Position numbers and translations under genes: made by a program. 64,000 bases of DNA from Streptomyces sp. NBC_00250 (GTDB lineage Bacteria; Actinomycetota; Actinomycetes; Streptomycetales; Streptomycetaceae), in NCBI RefSeq assembly GCF_036192275.1, contig NZ_CP108088.1, forward strand, positions 372,001 to 436,000, given 5' to 3'. Below the pieces are notes generated by a model. The model worked only from the letters and a program-made list of their open reading frames with translations, was not told the DNA's origin and searched no databases. Below are positions 41,681 through 50,743 of the stretch, one piece after another (within the stretch, counting starts at the first letter, position 1; the number at the start of each line of letters is the position of its first letter).

Positions 41681-44600
41681 TCAGCGGCGTAGCTTCAGGC
41701 GGTGCACCCCGCCGTCGACCGTGCCGACGTAGAGCGTGCGGCCGTCGGGGGCGGCGGCCAGCCTCGTGGTGTCGGTGTTCTGCAGGCCGCTTGAGATGTT
41801 CTCCCAGGTGAGGCCGTTGTCGGTGCTGCGCAGTACACCCCGGCCGCCTTGGACGAGTCCGGACTGCCTGGAGCCGGCGGTGGCCGCGTAGAGCGCTCCG
41901 TTCACCCGCAGCAGGTCCGAGACGTGGAGCACGAGCGGGCCGGTGTCGGCGGTGCGGAAGGTCCTGCCGTCATCGGTGCTGACCCGGACGGACGATCCGC
42001 CGACGACCAGGCGTCGGCCATCCATCACGATCGCGGAGACGGGGCCCTCGGCGACCTTGGTCTTGGTGACGCCGCCGTCGTCCGAGCGGTAGAGGCCCGA
42101 AGCGTTGCCGAGCCAGAGGCGCCGCGGGTCGCGCGGGTCACCGGCCATGGCATCGAAGGACCTCTCGTGGAAGAGGTTCTTCCACGTCCTGCCGCCGTCG
42201 GACGTCGCGAACAGCCCGTCGCCGAAAATGCTCCTGAAGCTGATCGCCACCCGGTCCGGGTCGGCCGGGTGGACCAGGATCGAGGTCGGTATCTCCGACG
42301 ACGTGCCCTTCACCTGCCAGGTCCGGCCGGCGTCACCGCTGCGGGAGACCTCGAAGAGCCCGGTCGCGGTGCGCCGGACCTGCCACACCACCTTGGTGTC
42401 CTCGGGCGACACTGCGATGTGCGAGGTGAGGCGACCGGTCCTGCCCTCCGCCCCGGACTGGCCCCACTCGGGGCCGGCGACAGGGATCGCGGTGCGGTAG
42501 GTGCCGCTCACCGTTCCGGCGAGCAGCTGGTCGCCGCCGGCCGCGAGGGCGAAGGTGGTCAGGCCCTGGACGCCGATCCTCCGGTATCCGGTGCCGTCGG
42601 CGGAGCCGCGGTACAGGCCGTCCTGTTCGCTGGAAACGGTCACCGAGCCGTCGGCCCAGCGGTCGTAGTCCATCGCGATGGCGGCCTTCGAGGGGGCGGG
42701 CACGGGCTTCCAGGTCTTGCCGTGGTCGTGGCTCACCTGCCCGGCGCCGAACAGCGCGCGCAGGTACAGGTCGCCACCGGAGGCGGACAGTCCGTTGCCG
42801 CCCTCCGTCAGGGGCAGCAGGGTGGACCAGGTGCGGCCCTTGTCGTAGGAGCCGCGGACGCCCGTACCGGGGACGTAGGCCGCCACCACGGTGGAGTCGG
42901 CCGCCATGCCGCGGATGGTGCTCACGGGCTCGTCGAGAACGAGGTGCGCCGTACCAGGGTCGCCCTTGCCTACGCCGTCGATCCGCCAGACGCCGTCGAA
43001 GGTCGTCAGGTACAGGGTGTCGCCGACGAGGGTCGCGTCGCGGACGTCACCGGTCACGCCGGTGGGGTACGCCGCCCAGCTGTCGCCCGCGTCCGTGCTG
43101 ACCAGCAGTGTGTCGTCGACGATCGCGGCGAGGGTACGGGTCTGCTCGTCCGCGACGAACTCGTCGATGTGCGCGTCGGGCACGTCGAGCTTGCGCCAGG
43201 TTCGGCCGTTGTCATCGGTACGCAGGATCGTGCCCCGGCGGGTGGGGTCGGCGGCCGTGTTCACGGCGTACCACCAGCGATCGGGGCGGCGGGCGTCGAC
43301 CACGACCGCTCCGGTGCCGTTGCCGTCGGCGATCGGCAGCCTGCCCACCTGGCGCCAGTTGGCGCCGCCGTCGGTGGTCAGCCAGGGGGCGGCCTTCCGG
43401 AACTGGGTCACCACGGCCTGCTTCGGCCGGGCGGGCGAGAGCGCGACGTGACCGGCCTCGCTGTTCGGGCCGATGGGCTCCCAGCGGTTGCCGCGGCTGT
43501 CGGCGGGGGTGACCTCGAAGGCGCCGGTTCCGGTGATCCGCCGGCCGTCGGTGGTCGTGGCCCGCACGGCCAACCGGTAGGCGCCGGCCGCCTTCCCGGT
43601 CACGTCGGCCTGGTAGTAGCTGGCGCCGTTCATGGTGGTGGGCAGGGTGAAGGCCTTGCCGTGCGGCGGCGTGACCCTGATCTCCGGCGGCGCGTTCAGG
43701 GCGGCCGGGGCGGCGATGTGCACGGTGGAGCGGCCGTCGCTCGGGTCGGGGGACGCCTGGACGACCAGGTGCCGGACGACAAGCAGGTACGGCACCCGGA
43801 GGGCCGGGCCTCGCACGGGGGTGGCCGTGATCCGGCCGCTGATCTCCGTGTCGGTGGCCGGGCGGTCTGCACGCAGGGTGACGTCGACGGTTGCCGACCC
43901 CTCGGCAGGGACGGTCACACGCGGCGGAGACACGGCGGTGGGCCCGGTACTGCTGAGGGTGACGGTCAGCGGTGTCCTGCCGGGGTTGGCCAGGCGTACC
44001 TGCGCGGTGCCGCCGACGGTCCTGTCCGACAGGCCGGCGAGGCCGAACGACACGGTCGTCGGGGAGGCGCTGAGGGTGGCCGACGCTGCGGCGGCCACGT
44101 CGAGCCGTCCGTTGCCCTGGGCGGTGGGGCCGGTGCCGGCGAGCTGCTTCGCGGTGCCGACCAGCGCGGACCTGATCTCGTCGGGGTCCTGGTCCGGGCG
44201 CAGTTGGCGCAGCAGGGCGGCGGCTCCGGCGACGTGCGGGCTCGCCATCGAGGTGCCCGACATGCGGTAGACACCGGGTGCGTACATCGAGGTGGGGATG
44301 GTGGAGCGGATCTCCACGCCGGGTGCGACCAGGTCGGGCTTGAGGCCGAAGCCGGTGCCGGGTCCGCGCGCCGAGAACGAGGCGATCTGGTCGGTGGAGT
44401 CGGTGCCGCGCAGGGTGACGGACACCTTCCCAGCGGCCAGTTCGCGGCTCAGCTGGGCGTACTGGGTCGTGTCGATGCCCATGACGACCAGGCGGTCCAT
44501 GCGCAGCGAGTCGCCGGAGGCGGCGGTCCGGGTGAGGTCGGGGCGGGCGGGGGTGGTCGTGGCGCCGACCGTTCCCGGGGTGGCGGCGAGCACGGGTCCG

Positions 44601-45904
44601 CCCCCGGCCGGAAGGCCGCCGAGCACTGCGAGCGCGCCGCGCTCTTCGGCTTCGCGCGCCCAGTCGATGTCGCTCTGGCTCAGGACATCCGTACTGGGCG
44701 CGACGAGGATGTCGGCCCGCAGGATCTTGCCCCGTACGTCACCGACCCGCTTCCAGTCCTCGGCCGTGCCCGCGCCGACGTCCACGAGCGGCGCGGTGAC
44801 CGGTTCCCGAGGCGGGTTCGCAGACAGGACGCCCCGGTACGTCTGGATCAGCTCGGGCTCCTTGCCCGCCAGGTACGCGCTGGGTATCCGCAGCCCGCTG
44901 GTGGAGGCGCCGACCGCGATGACGCCGTCGGCCGACGCCGGAGTGTTGACGGTGCCGCTGCCGGGACCGTCGTTGCCGGCCGCGGCGACGACGACCACTC
45001 CGGCCCGCACGGCGGCGGTCGCCGCGCGGCCCAGCGGGTCGGTGCCGTCACCGGGGCCGCCGAGGCTCATGTTGATGACGTCGGCCCGCTGGGGGTTGGC
45101 GGGGTCGGCCGCCGCCTCGATGCCGGCGATGATGTCGGAGGTGTAGCCGCTGCCGTCGGCGCCGATGACCTTGTAGGCCAGCAGGCGCGCGTCGGGCGCC
45201 ATGCCGGTGACGCCTCCCTTCCTGACCGCCTTGCCCGCGATGATGCCCGCGACGTGGGTGCCGTGACCGTTGTCGTCCATCGGGTCGTCGTCGCCGTTGG
45301 CGAAGTCGAAGCCGCCGACGACCTTGTGCCCCTTGCCGAAGCCACCGCCCAGGTCGGGGTGGCCGTAGTCCACGCCACTGTCCAGGACCGCCACCACGGT
45401 GCCCTTGCCGGTGGCCTTCACACCGGCCGGGTCCTCGCGCTTCCAGACCTCGGGCGCACCGGTCAGCGGAACGCTGATGTCCGTGCGCACCTGTATCCGG
45501 GTGTCGGGCCGGACGGCGACGACGCCCGGCAACGCGGCCAGCCGCGCCGTCTCGGAGGCGGGCACCGTCATCGCCACGGCGTTGACGAGCAGGCCGAGTC
45601 TGCGGGGCGAGGCGGGGTGCAGTCCGGCTTTCCCCACCGTCCTGACGAAGGCGTCCTGCCGTGCCGCCAGGGCCCGTCGGGCATCGCCGACGGCGGAGGC
45701 GGTGCCGGCGGTCAGGGAGGTGAGCGAGCCGCCTGGGGCGGCTGCCACGGCTGCGTCTCCGGACAGCTCGACGATGACCCGCTGGTTCGGGTCGGGTGAC
45801 TTCGCGGTCGCGGCGCCGGGTGTCGCGGTGAGCGTCCCGGCCAGCGCGACGGTGGTGACCGTGGCCGCCGCCAGGCGTCGGCTTCTTCGTGGGTTCTTGG
45901 CCAT
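41681..45904 (-). CDS. Large secreted subtilisin-family protease with beta-propeller-like C-terminus
   Basis: This is a 1407-aa exported S8 protease. A signal peptide is followed by an I9-like propeptide, then the catalytic Asp in VVAVLDSGVDYGHPDL (~175), His in NGHGTHVAGI (~212) and Ser in SGTSMASPHVAGAAALLR (~553), with a PA-type insertion between. Beta-sandwich domains follow. The last ~560 residues hold about nine Asp-box-like units (for example STDAGDSW, DDNGRTWRKL, DKGRTWSTL, DHGKTWKPV, GDAGRTWQVK, SDGGRTWKNL, TDNGLTWENI), a sialidase/VPS10-type propeller. The propeller may bind glycan or protein. The gene is divergent from a regulator with a shared 91-base promoter. Confidence 0.92.
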   Translation of the reverse strand: MAKNPRRSRRLAAATVTTVALAGTLTATPGAATAKSPDPNQRVIVELSGDAAVAAAPGGSLTSLTAGTASAVGDARRALAARQDAFVRTVGKAGLHPASPRRLGLLVNAVAMTVPASETARLAALPGVVAVRPDTRIQVRTDISVPLTGAPEVWKREDPAGVKATGKGTVVAVLDSGVDYGHPDLGGGFGKGHKVVGGFDFANGDDDPMDDNGHGTHVAGIIAGKAVRKGGVTGMAPDARLLAYKVIGADGSGYTSDIIAGIEAAADPANPQRADVINMSLGGPGDGTDPLGRAATAAVRAGVVVVAAAGNDGPGSGTVNTPASADGVIAVGASTSGLRIPSAYLAGKEPELIQTYRGVLSANPPREPVTAPLVDVGAGTAEDWKRVGDVRGKILRADILVAPSTDVLSQSDIDWAREAEERGALAVLGGLPAGGGPVLAATPGTVGATTTPARPDLTRTAASGDSLRMDRLVVMGIDTTQYAQLSRELAAGKVSVTLRGTDSTDQIASFSARGPGTGFGLKPDLVAPGVEIRSTIPTSMYAPGVYRMSGTSMASPHVAGAAALLRQLRPDQDPDEIRSALVGTAKQLAGTGPTAQGNGRLDVAAAASATLSASPTTVSFGLAGLSDRTVGGTAQVRLANPGRTPLTVTLSSTGPTAVSPPRVTVPAEGSATVDVTLRADRPATDTEISGRITATPVRGPALRVPYLLVVRHLVVQASPDPSDGRSTVHIAAPAALNAPPEIRVTPPHGKAFTLPTTMNGASYYQADVTGKAAGAYRLAVRATTTDGRRITGTGAFEVTPADSRGNRWEPIGPNSEAGHVALSPARPKQAVVTQFRKAAPWLTTDGGANWRQVGRLPIADGNGTGAVVVDARRPDRWWYAVNTAADPTRRGTILRTDDNGRTWRKLDVPDAHIDEFVADEQTRTLAAIVDDTLLVSTDAGDSWAAYPTGVTGDVRDATLVGDTLYLTTFDGVWRIDGVGKGDPGTAHLVLDEPVSTIRGMAADSTVVAAYVPGTGVRGSYDKGRTWSTLLPLTEGGNGLSASGGDLYLRALFGAGQVSHDHGKTWKPVPAPSKAAIAMDYDRWADGSVTVSSEQDGLYRGSADGTGYRRIGVQGLTTFALAAGGDQLLAGTVSGTYRTAIPVAGPEWGQSGAEGRTGRLTSHIAVSPEDTKVVWQVRRTATGLFEVSRSGDAGRTWQVKGTSSEIPTSILVHPADPDRVAISFRSIFGDGLFATSDGGRTWKNLFHERSFDAMAGDPRDPRRLWLGNASGLYRSDDGGVTKTKVAEGPVSAIVMDGRRLVVGGSSVRVSTDDGRTFRTADTGPLVLHVSDLLRVNGALYAATAGSRQSGLVQGGRGVLRSTDNGLTWENISSGLQNTDTTRLAAAPDGRTLYVGTVDGGVHRLKLRR

Positions 45905-45965
45905 AGGCAGAAGTCCTAGCGCCGAAGTCACGCTCCGTACAACGGATCTTGGCGGCCCATTGCTG

Positions 45966-45980
45966 CACTTGGCACAAGTG
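45966..45980. promoter_or_regulatory. Palindrome between protease and regulator
   Basis: CACTTG-GCA-CAAGTG lies 16 bases before the regulator ATG and 62 bases before the protease ATG on the other strand. Its symmetry and position make it a good candidate operator for the adjacent regulator. Confidence 0.5.
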
Positions 45981-45995
45981 GGCCAGGATCCGCAC

Positions 45996-46949
45996 ATGAC
46001 GAACGAGCTCACCGCGGCAGGCATCGATCCGTTCGACGAGAGCGTCTACCGGGCTGTGTTGACCCGGCGTACGGCGGCCCCGGCCGAGCTCGCCGCCGAC
46101 CTCGGCTGCTCCCCTCTCCGCGTCGCCAGGGCACTGGACCGACTGCACGACCACGGCCTGGTCGGGCGGCTCGCGGGCGTCCGACGCCGGTACGCGGCGA
46201 TCGAGCCGGGAGCCGCGGTCGAGTCACTGGTACGAACCAGGACCGCGGAGTTGGACCGGGTCCGTTCGGCGGCGGGCGAGCTGTCCCGCCTCTTCGCGGC
46301 GGCCCAGGCCGGCACCGCCGGGGAGGACGAGGTGGAGATCACCACCGGCCGCGAGGCGCTCGGTCGCTGGTTCGTCCGCCTCCAACAGGAGGCGCGCGAG
46401 GACGTCATGACACTGGATCGGCCGCCGTACGCGCTGACCACGTCCAACCCGGTGGAGAGCAACGCGCTGGGGCGCGGGGTGCGCTACCGCGCGGTCTACG
46501 CCCCCGAGGCGCTGGAGTGGCCGGGGGTGCTCGAGGACATCCGAGGACTCGTGAGCCGTGGCGAGCAGGCCCGGGTGATGCCGGGCCTGCGGATCAAACT
46601 GGCCATCGCGGACCGCCGGCTGGCGCTGATGCCGCTCTCCCTGGACCTCGATGGCGTGCGCGCTGCGGTCATCCGCCCCTCCACGCTGCTGGACGCCCTC
46701 ACCGACTACTGGGAACTGTGCTGGAAACAGGCCCTGCCGCTCGACGCCCCCGCCCAGGACCCGCTCGGCGAGGAGGACCGTCTGGTGCTCACCCTGCTGG
46801 TCAGCGGCCTCAAGGACGAGGCCATAGCCCGCCAGCTCGGCTGGTCGGTCCGCACCGTGCGCCGGCGCATGAGCCGCCTCCACGACCTTCTGGGCGCGGT
46901 GAACCGCTTCCAGGCCGGTGTCGTCGCGGCACGCCGCGGCTGGATCTGA
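45996..46949 (+). CDS. TrmB/LuxR-type transcriptional regulator of the protease
   Basis: This is a 317-aa regulator. The N-terminus is a TrmB-like winged helix (ESVYRAVLTRRTAAPAELAADLGCSPLRVARALDRLHDHGLV), the middle a TrmB-like sensing domain and the C-terminus a LuxR-type helix-turn-helix (GEEDRLVLTLLVSGLKDEAIARQLGWSVRTVRRRMSRLHDLLGA). It is divergent from the large subtilase gene and very probably controls it. Such regulator/subtilase pairs look like a self-contained module. The gene ends just before att-like copy C. Confidence 0.87.
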   Translation: MTNELTAAGIDPFDESVYRAVLTRRTAAPAELAADLGCSPLRVARALDRLHDHGLVGRLAGVRRRYAAIEPGAAVESLVRTRTAELDRVRSAAGELSRLFAAAQAGTAGEDEVEITTGREALGRWFVRLQQEAREDVMTLDRPPYALTTSNPVESNALGRGVRYRAVYAPEALEWPGVLEDIRGLVSRGEQARVMPGLRIKLAIADRRLALMPLSLDLDGVRAAVIRPSTLLDALTDYWELCWKQALPLDAPAQDPLGEEDRLVLTLLVSGLKDEAIARQLGWSVRTVRRRMSRLHDLLGAVNRFQAGVVAARRGWI

Positions 46950-46959
46950 CCCGCCGCCG

Positions 46960-47070
46960 AGCCGGGGCCGATCTCGCTGGTCAGCGCGGGTTCATCAGCT
47001 GCACCACCAGCGGACGAAGAACCTTTGTTGCAGCTACTCCCCAAGGCGCTTGAGCTCTTCTGGGAAGTGA
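46960..47070 (+). repeat. Copy C of the att-like module, most decayed
   Basis: GGGCCGATCTCGCTGGTCAGC (about 46965-46985) resembles the arm of the other copies. CACCACCAGCGGACGAAGAAC (from 47002) and a decayed SYSP-RRL-SS frame follow, with the end of the exaC-like sequence near 47066. No terminator remains. Confidence 0.6.
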
Positions 47071-47500
47071 AGTCGGGTGCCTGGAGGGAAGATCGTCCCA
47101 CCAGGGACTCCTGCGCTTGGACACATTGCGACATCACCCGGCTGCCACGTGTAGCGCGTAGCCGGCTCCAGGCGCGCTTCCCGGACCATGCGCGGTCCGG
47201 ACCGGACGCTTCGGCAAGCATCCGCAGGATGCCGACACTCGTCTCCGGGATCTGCCGTTGTCGGCCGCCGCGCGCTCGCAATCCCTCCCGCCGACCCGCT
47301 GCTTCCACGTAGCTGCCAGAAGTGCGTCGAGGATGCCGGTGAGCGGAGAGACCCCAGAACCCAGCGCCAACCATGTACGAGCTCGTTGGACCTGGCATCC
47401 GCCGTCCGACCGGTTCGAGGTGCGCGGGGCGGGCGGGTCCTCCACCCTGGAGGGAGCCTGCCCCTTGCGCCGGGCGGGTGCGACCCCGACGAGGAGTGGC
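47071..47500. other. Gap with no identifiable gene
   Basis: There are short frames on both strands but none resembles a known protein. Composition is slightly less GC-rich than in the core genes, which fits decayed accessory DNA. Confidence 0.5.
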
Positions 47501-47650
47501 ATGTCCGGACAGTTCGAGGCGAGGGTCGACGTGGGCCGGGACATCGACGAGGTGTTCGGATATCTCGCCGACGGGCGGAACGATCCGCGGTTCAGCCCGC
47601 GGGTGCTCCGGATCGACCGGGTCCCCGAGTCGCCGACGGCCGGCGCTCAG
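47501..47650 (+). pseudogene. SRPBCC-family protein fragment
   Basis: An ATG with a GAGGAG site starts SGQFEARVDVGRDIDEVFGYL and continues with RNDPRFSPRVLRIDRV, the start of a START/SRPBCC polyketide-cyclase-like domain. After about 50 residues the frame loses all similarity. The RBS and start are intact, so a short nonsense product could still be made. Confidence 0.6.
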
Positions 47651-47789
47651 CAGTTCCTGACGAGAGAAGCTGCACGGCGGAAGCGTCGCAGTCCGACGGT
47701 ACGCAATCGTGCCGTCTGCGTTCACGAGATGGGCCGGCGCTTCACCACCGCTTCGAGCTCCAGGCTGACCCGAGGGCGAGCGGAACGGC

Positions 47790-48142
47790 GCCTACTTCCT
47801 GGCCGGGGTGCTCACCGGGCTCACCACCGATCACGCCGCGGCACGTGAGGAGTTCTTCAGTCCGGTCGCCGTGATCTTCCCGGCGACCGGAGAGGGCGAC
47901 GCGCTGCGCATCGCCAACGACACCCTTACGGCCTCGGCGCCCACGTCTTCACCACGGATCCCGCACAGGCCGCGCGCGTTGCCGACCGCATCGAAGCCGG
48001 AATGGTCTTCATCAACGGCGTCGGCGCCGAGGGGGCCGAGCTCCCTTTCGGGGGCGTCAAGCGTTCCGGATTCGGTCGAGAACTGGGCCGAGCGGGTATC
48101 GAGGAGTTCGTCAACAAGAAGCTCATCCGCACCATCGCATAG
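47790..48142 (+). pseudogene. C-terminal fragment of a succinate-semialdehyde-type dehydrogenase, frameshifted
   Basis: AYFLAGVLTGLTTDHAAAREEFFSPV leads to ALRIANDT; a one-base loss near 47930 then shifts the frame, and it continues YGLGAHVFTTDPAQAARVAD and NGVGAEGAELPFGGVKRSGFGRELG to the stop at 48142. This is the last third of an aldehyde dehydrogenase of a different branch from exaC. It lies in the relic-only module between att-like copies C and D. Confidence 0.75.
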
Positions 48143-48709
48143 GCCCCGGCAGGGGCCGCATTGCTTCATCCCGCAGATGTCGGTGTCACCACGCGCGATG
48201 GCCATCGCTGCTATAGCGGGCGCGCACAACCGGCACGCGCTCGACGCGGAATGCTGCCGCAGTGCACTGATCTGCCGGATCACGTGAGGCCGGTCCCCTA
48301 CCACGCCCCCGCCCGCGACAACTCGCAGGCCAACTGGTTCCCATGAGGCCTCTTCCCATTCTGGGGCCGACACACCGCGTGGGCACCTCAATCCCTCCCA
48401 AGCGCGCAAGCCCCGCCGACCGCCAACGGAGGCATCAGGGCTGCCCCTGTCTGCGGTCGTCCCGGGGGACGACCGCAGACCGCTGTACCGAGTTCTTGCA
48501 CGAGGTGATCGAGGCATCGCTGCCCCGGCGGGACACGAACACCTCCGTGTGTGGCGTGGGGCCCGGACACCTCACCACGCCGGTTGCCTCCCCGACCTCC
48601 CCTGTGCACGCCGACCCCCAAGACCACGTGCTCGTGGGGTTGGCCGACGACCACGACGTCGAACAGGTGACGGGGCTCGCCCGGTGCCGGTCGACGCCCA
48701 CAACCGGAT
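48143..48709. other. Gap in the relic module
   Basis: No gene could be supported. Some frames contain protein-like strings but nothing recognisable. An inverted segment (GCGGTCGTCCC near 48455 and GGGGGACGACCGC near 48470) is a hairpin of unknown role. Confidence 0.45.
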
Positions 48710-48905
48710 GATGATCCGGGCCATTTCCGGACCAGCTCCTCCAACAAGCTTCGCAATCGGCTGTTTTCCCTGGTCAGCTCGGATGCAACTGCTGTACCAC
48801 CAGCGGACGAAGAACCTGCTGGTCAGCTACTCGCCGAAGAAGCTCGGGTTCTTCTAGGGACACAAAAGGAGGCGCCTGACCTGGGCTTTCACCGGTCAGG
48901 CGCCT
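48710..48905 (+). repeat. Copy D of the att-like module, with intact terminator
   Basis: The arm (48710-48794) contains GATCCGGGCCATTTCCGG and CTGTTTTCCCTGGTCAGC. From 48795 the frame reads [20 protein letters not shown] and ends at TAG 48855-48857, with codons normal for this genome. The hairpin AGGCGCCTGACC (48870-48881) / GGTCAGGCGCCT (48894-48905) is perfect. This and copy E look like the displaced native 3' end of exaC. Confidence 0.78.
48870..48905 (+). terminator. Perfect 12-bp hairpin after att-like copy D
   Basis: It corresponds to the exaC terminator. The 12-base loop contains CTTT. It has no gene to terminate here apart from the 20-codon fragment. Confidence 0.65.
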
Positions 48906-49019
48906 CTCGCTGACACCGCACAGGGAGGGAGCTCGTTTGCGCCGAAACTCCCAGTTCGTCCCACCGGTGTCCCACCCCTGACCAGCACTTCCGGACCAGT
49001 CACGGACCAAACTCCGGAC

Positions 49020-49265
49020 TCACCGCTCAGGCGCCTGGCCCCGGCTGACACGGTCCCACTCCTCCATGGACTTCTCGTTGAGGCGGTTGGCCTGCGCTCG
49101 CACGCCGTCCAGGAACTTGGCGTAGTGCCGGAAGAGGTCGCCGAGGAGGACGTCGTGGGAGCCGCGCACCCACTCGGCCCCGGCGAGTCCGCAGGGGCTG
49201 AGGTGCCACCTCGGCAGGGCTGCTGACCTCAGAACGGCGCACCTCTTCTCCCGAGGGCAAGCCAA
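49020..49265 (-). pseudogene. Short C-terminal fragment of an unknown protein
   Basis: The frame reads WVRGSHDVLLGDLFRHYAKF and ANRLNEKSMEEWDRVSRGQAPER, a convincing helical protein end. No start, RBS or upstream domain is visible, so it is probably a fragment. The family was not recognised. Confidence 0.4.
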
Positions 49266-49407
49266 CGGCGGTCAGGCTCCGGCCGGCGTCACGGCCTCCG
49301 TCAGAGCGAGTGGGGCCGGGATGTACCCGCTCGGCCGACCGCCGCCCAGCAAGGGCTCTCTCCGAGAAATGCCACGTTTGTGAGACGGTTCGAAGAAGCC
49401 CGACCCG

Positions 49408-49431
49408 TGCCACGAAGTGCGAGACCCTACA
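49408..49431 (+). repeat. Copy 1 of the TGCCACGA...CCCTACA motif
   Basis: TGCCACGA, eight intervening bases and ACCCTACA occur here and again as both arms of the palindrome at 54141-54191. Confidence 0.55.
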
Positions 49432-49517
49432 AACGGCACCGTATTCTCAGCGTCGATTGCGTACACGGGCCATAGTGGATCGCTCGCGGACTCGGTCGTG
49501 GACGGTCGAAGTATGCG

Positions 49518-50657
49518 TCAGCTGACCCGAAGACCGACCGCCAGCGTCAGTTCAAGGACCCGATGTGGCGATGCGAGATCCGGAAACAGCTCCCGCAGCT
49601 GCGACATCCGGTACCGGACGGTCTGGGGATGGACGAACAACGCCGCCGCCACCTCGTCACGCCTGCCCTGGTGCAGCAGCCACTCCCGCAACGTCTCCTC
49701 CAGCCGCCGTGCGGTCGCGACAGACAAGGTCCGCAACGGTGCGAGGGCTCGGGCACGCAGGTCTGCGAACGCGTCCACGTCGGCGCTCAGCACCAGCTCG
49801 GGCAGGTGGTCCTCGGTGTCGCGAATATCAGGGGAGAGGGAGCGCGCGCGTACGGCGCGTGCGTACGAGGCGGACGCACGAGTCCATGGCCGGGCCGGGC
49901 CGACCACGGCGGTGCGGTCGGTCAGCTGCCGCAAGAGATGTGACCGGTCGGCATCGGGGACGAGCAGCACACCGAAGGCGTCCGGCAGATCGTCGAGGAC
50001 GAGGGTGCTCGGGTCGAGCGCGCGGTAGGCAGGCCGAGCCTGGGCGGCGGGCAGCAGAACCGCGGTCAGCGAAACCGGAGGCTGCCACCCGGCCCGTTGA
50101 ACAGAGGCCAGCAACACGTCCGGGCTCGCGCCGGCGAGGAGGTCGCGGGCCAGGTGTTCCAGGTGGCGCTCGTGGGCCCTGCCCCGGGCGGCCAGTTCGT
50201 CGGCGTGGCCCGCGGCGCTCGCGGCGGAGAGCTCGTCGATGTAGGCGAAGGTCAGCTCGGCGAACTTGGCGACCTCGGCGGCGGGCAGGCCTGCGGGTAC
50301 TGCACCCGCTGCCAGGCATCGCCAGGCCACGCGGGCGCCGACGCGGTATGCGCTGAGCAGGGCGTCCATCGAACGGCCGGATCGCACCTCGCCGCGGCCC
50401 AGCTCGTAGGCTGCGTCACCGGCGTCGCCGCCTGTGGCGTTCCCGCTCGCGAGGTCCAGGTAGTGCCCCAGGGCGGTGCGGACGGCTCGGCGGATGGTGC
50501 CGCCCATGCGGCCCGAAAGGGCGTTGGCGTAGGGAGGGACCTCGTCGATGATCGCCTGGACGACCTCGTCGGCGGTGGTCTTCAGCGCGGCCCGAAGTGC
50601 GGTGACCGTCGTCTCATCCAGGGCCAGTTCGGTGACCCTCCGGATTGGATGGCTCAT
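49518..50657 (-). CDS. PucR-type transcriptional regulator
   Basis: This is a 379-aa regulator with an N-terminal RsbRD-like helical domain (TTADEVVQAIIDEVPPYANA, GRSMDALLSAYRVGARVAW), a central region and the C-terminal PucR helix-turn-helix (LEETLREWLLHQGRRDEVAAALFVHPQTVRYRMSQLRELFPD). It is divergent from the ferredoxin-reductase/desaturase pair, with an 86-base shared promoter, and probably controls it. Homologous arrangements occur beside alkane- or fatty-acid-oxidising enzymes; the inducer is unknown here. Confidence 0.88.
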   Translation of the reverse strand: MSHPIRRVTELALDETTVTALRAALKTTADEVVQAIIDEVPPYANALSGRMGGTIRRAVRTALGHYLDLASGNATGGDAGDAAYELGRGEVRSGRSMDALLSAYRVGARVAWRCLAAGAVPAGLPAAEVAKFAELTFAYIDELSAASAAGHADELAARGRAHERHLEHLARDLLAGASPDVLLASVQRAGWQPPVSLTAVLLPAAQARPAYRALDPSTLVLDDLPDAFGVLLVPDADRSHLLRQLTDRTAVVGPARPWTRASASYARAVRARSLSPDIRDTEDHLPELVLSADVDAFADLRARALAPLRTLSVATARRLEETLREWLLHQGRRDEVAAALFVHPQTVRYRMSQLRELFPDLASPHRVLELTLAVGLRVS

Positions 50658-50691
50658 GCTTTATTCCCTGCGAACAATTCAGCCGACCAGA

Positions 50692-50722
50692 TTTACGTCC
50701 TACGGTCAGGACTTTACGCCCT
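50692..50722 (+). promoter_or_regulatory. Candidate operator: 10-bp direct repeat, 21-bp phase
   Basis: TTTACGTCCT (50692-50701) repeats as TTTACGCCCT (50713-50722), two helical turns apart, and encloses GTCCT-N6-AGGAC. It sits between the PucR-type gene and the reductase start at 50744. Confidence 0.5.
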
Positions 50723-50743
50723 GAGGCGCAGCAAGCTGGAGTC

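Noticed and set aside
41849..45799. A 1316-residue plus-strand open frame opposite the protease gene
   Set aside because: It is the antisense of a well-supported subtilase, has Gly/Arg-rich composition without motifs, and arises from high GC.
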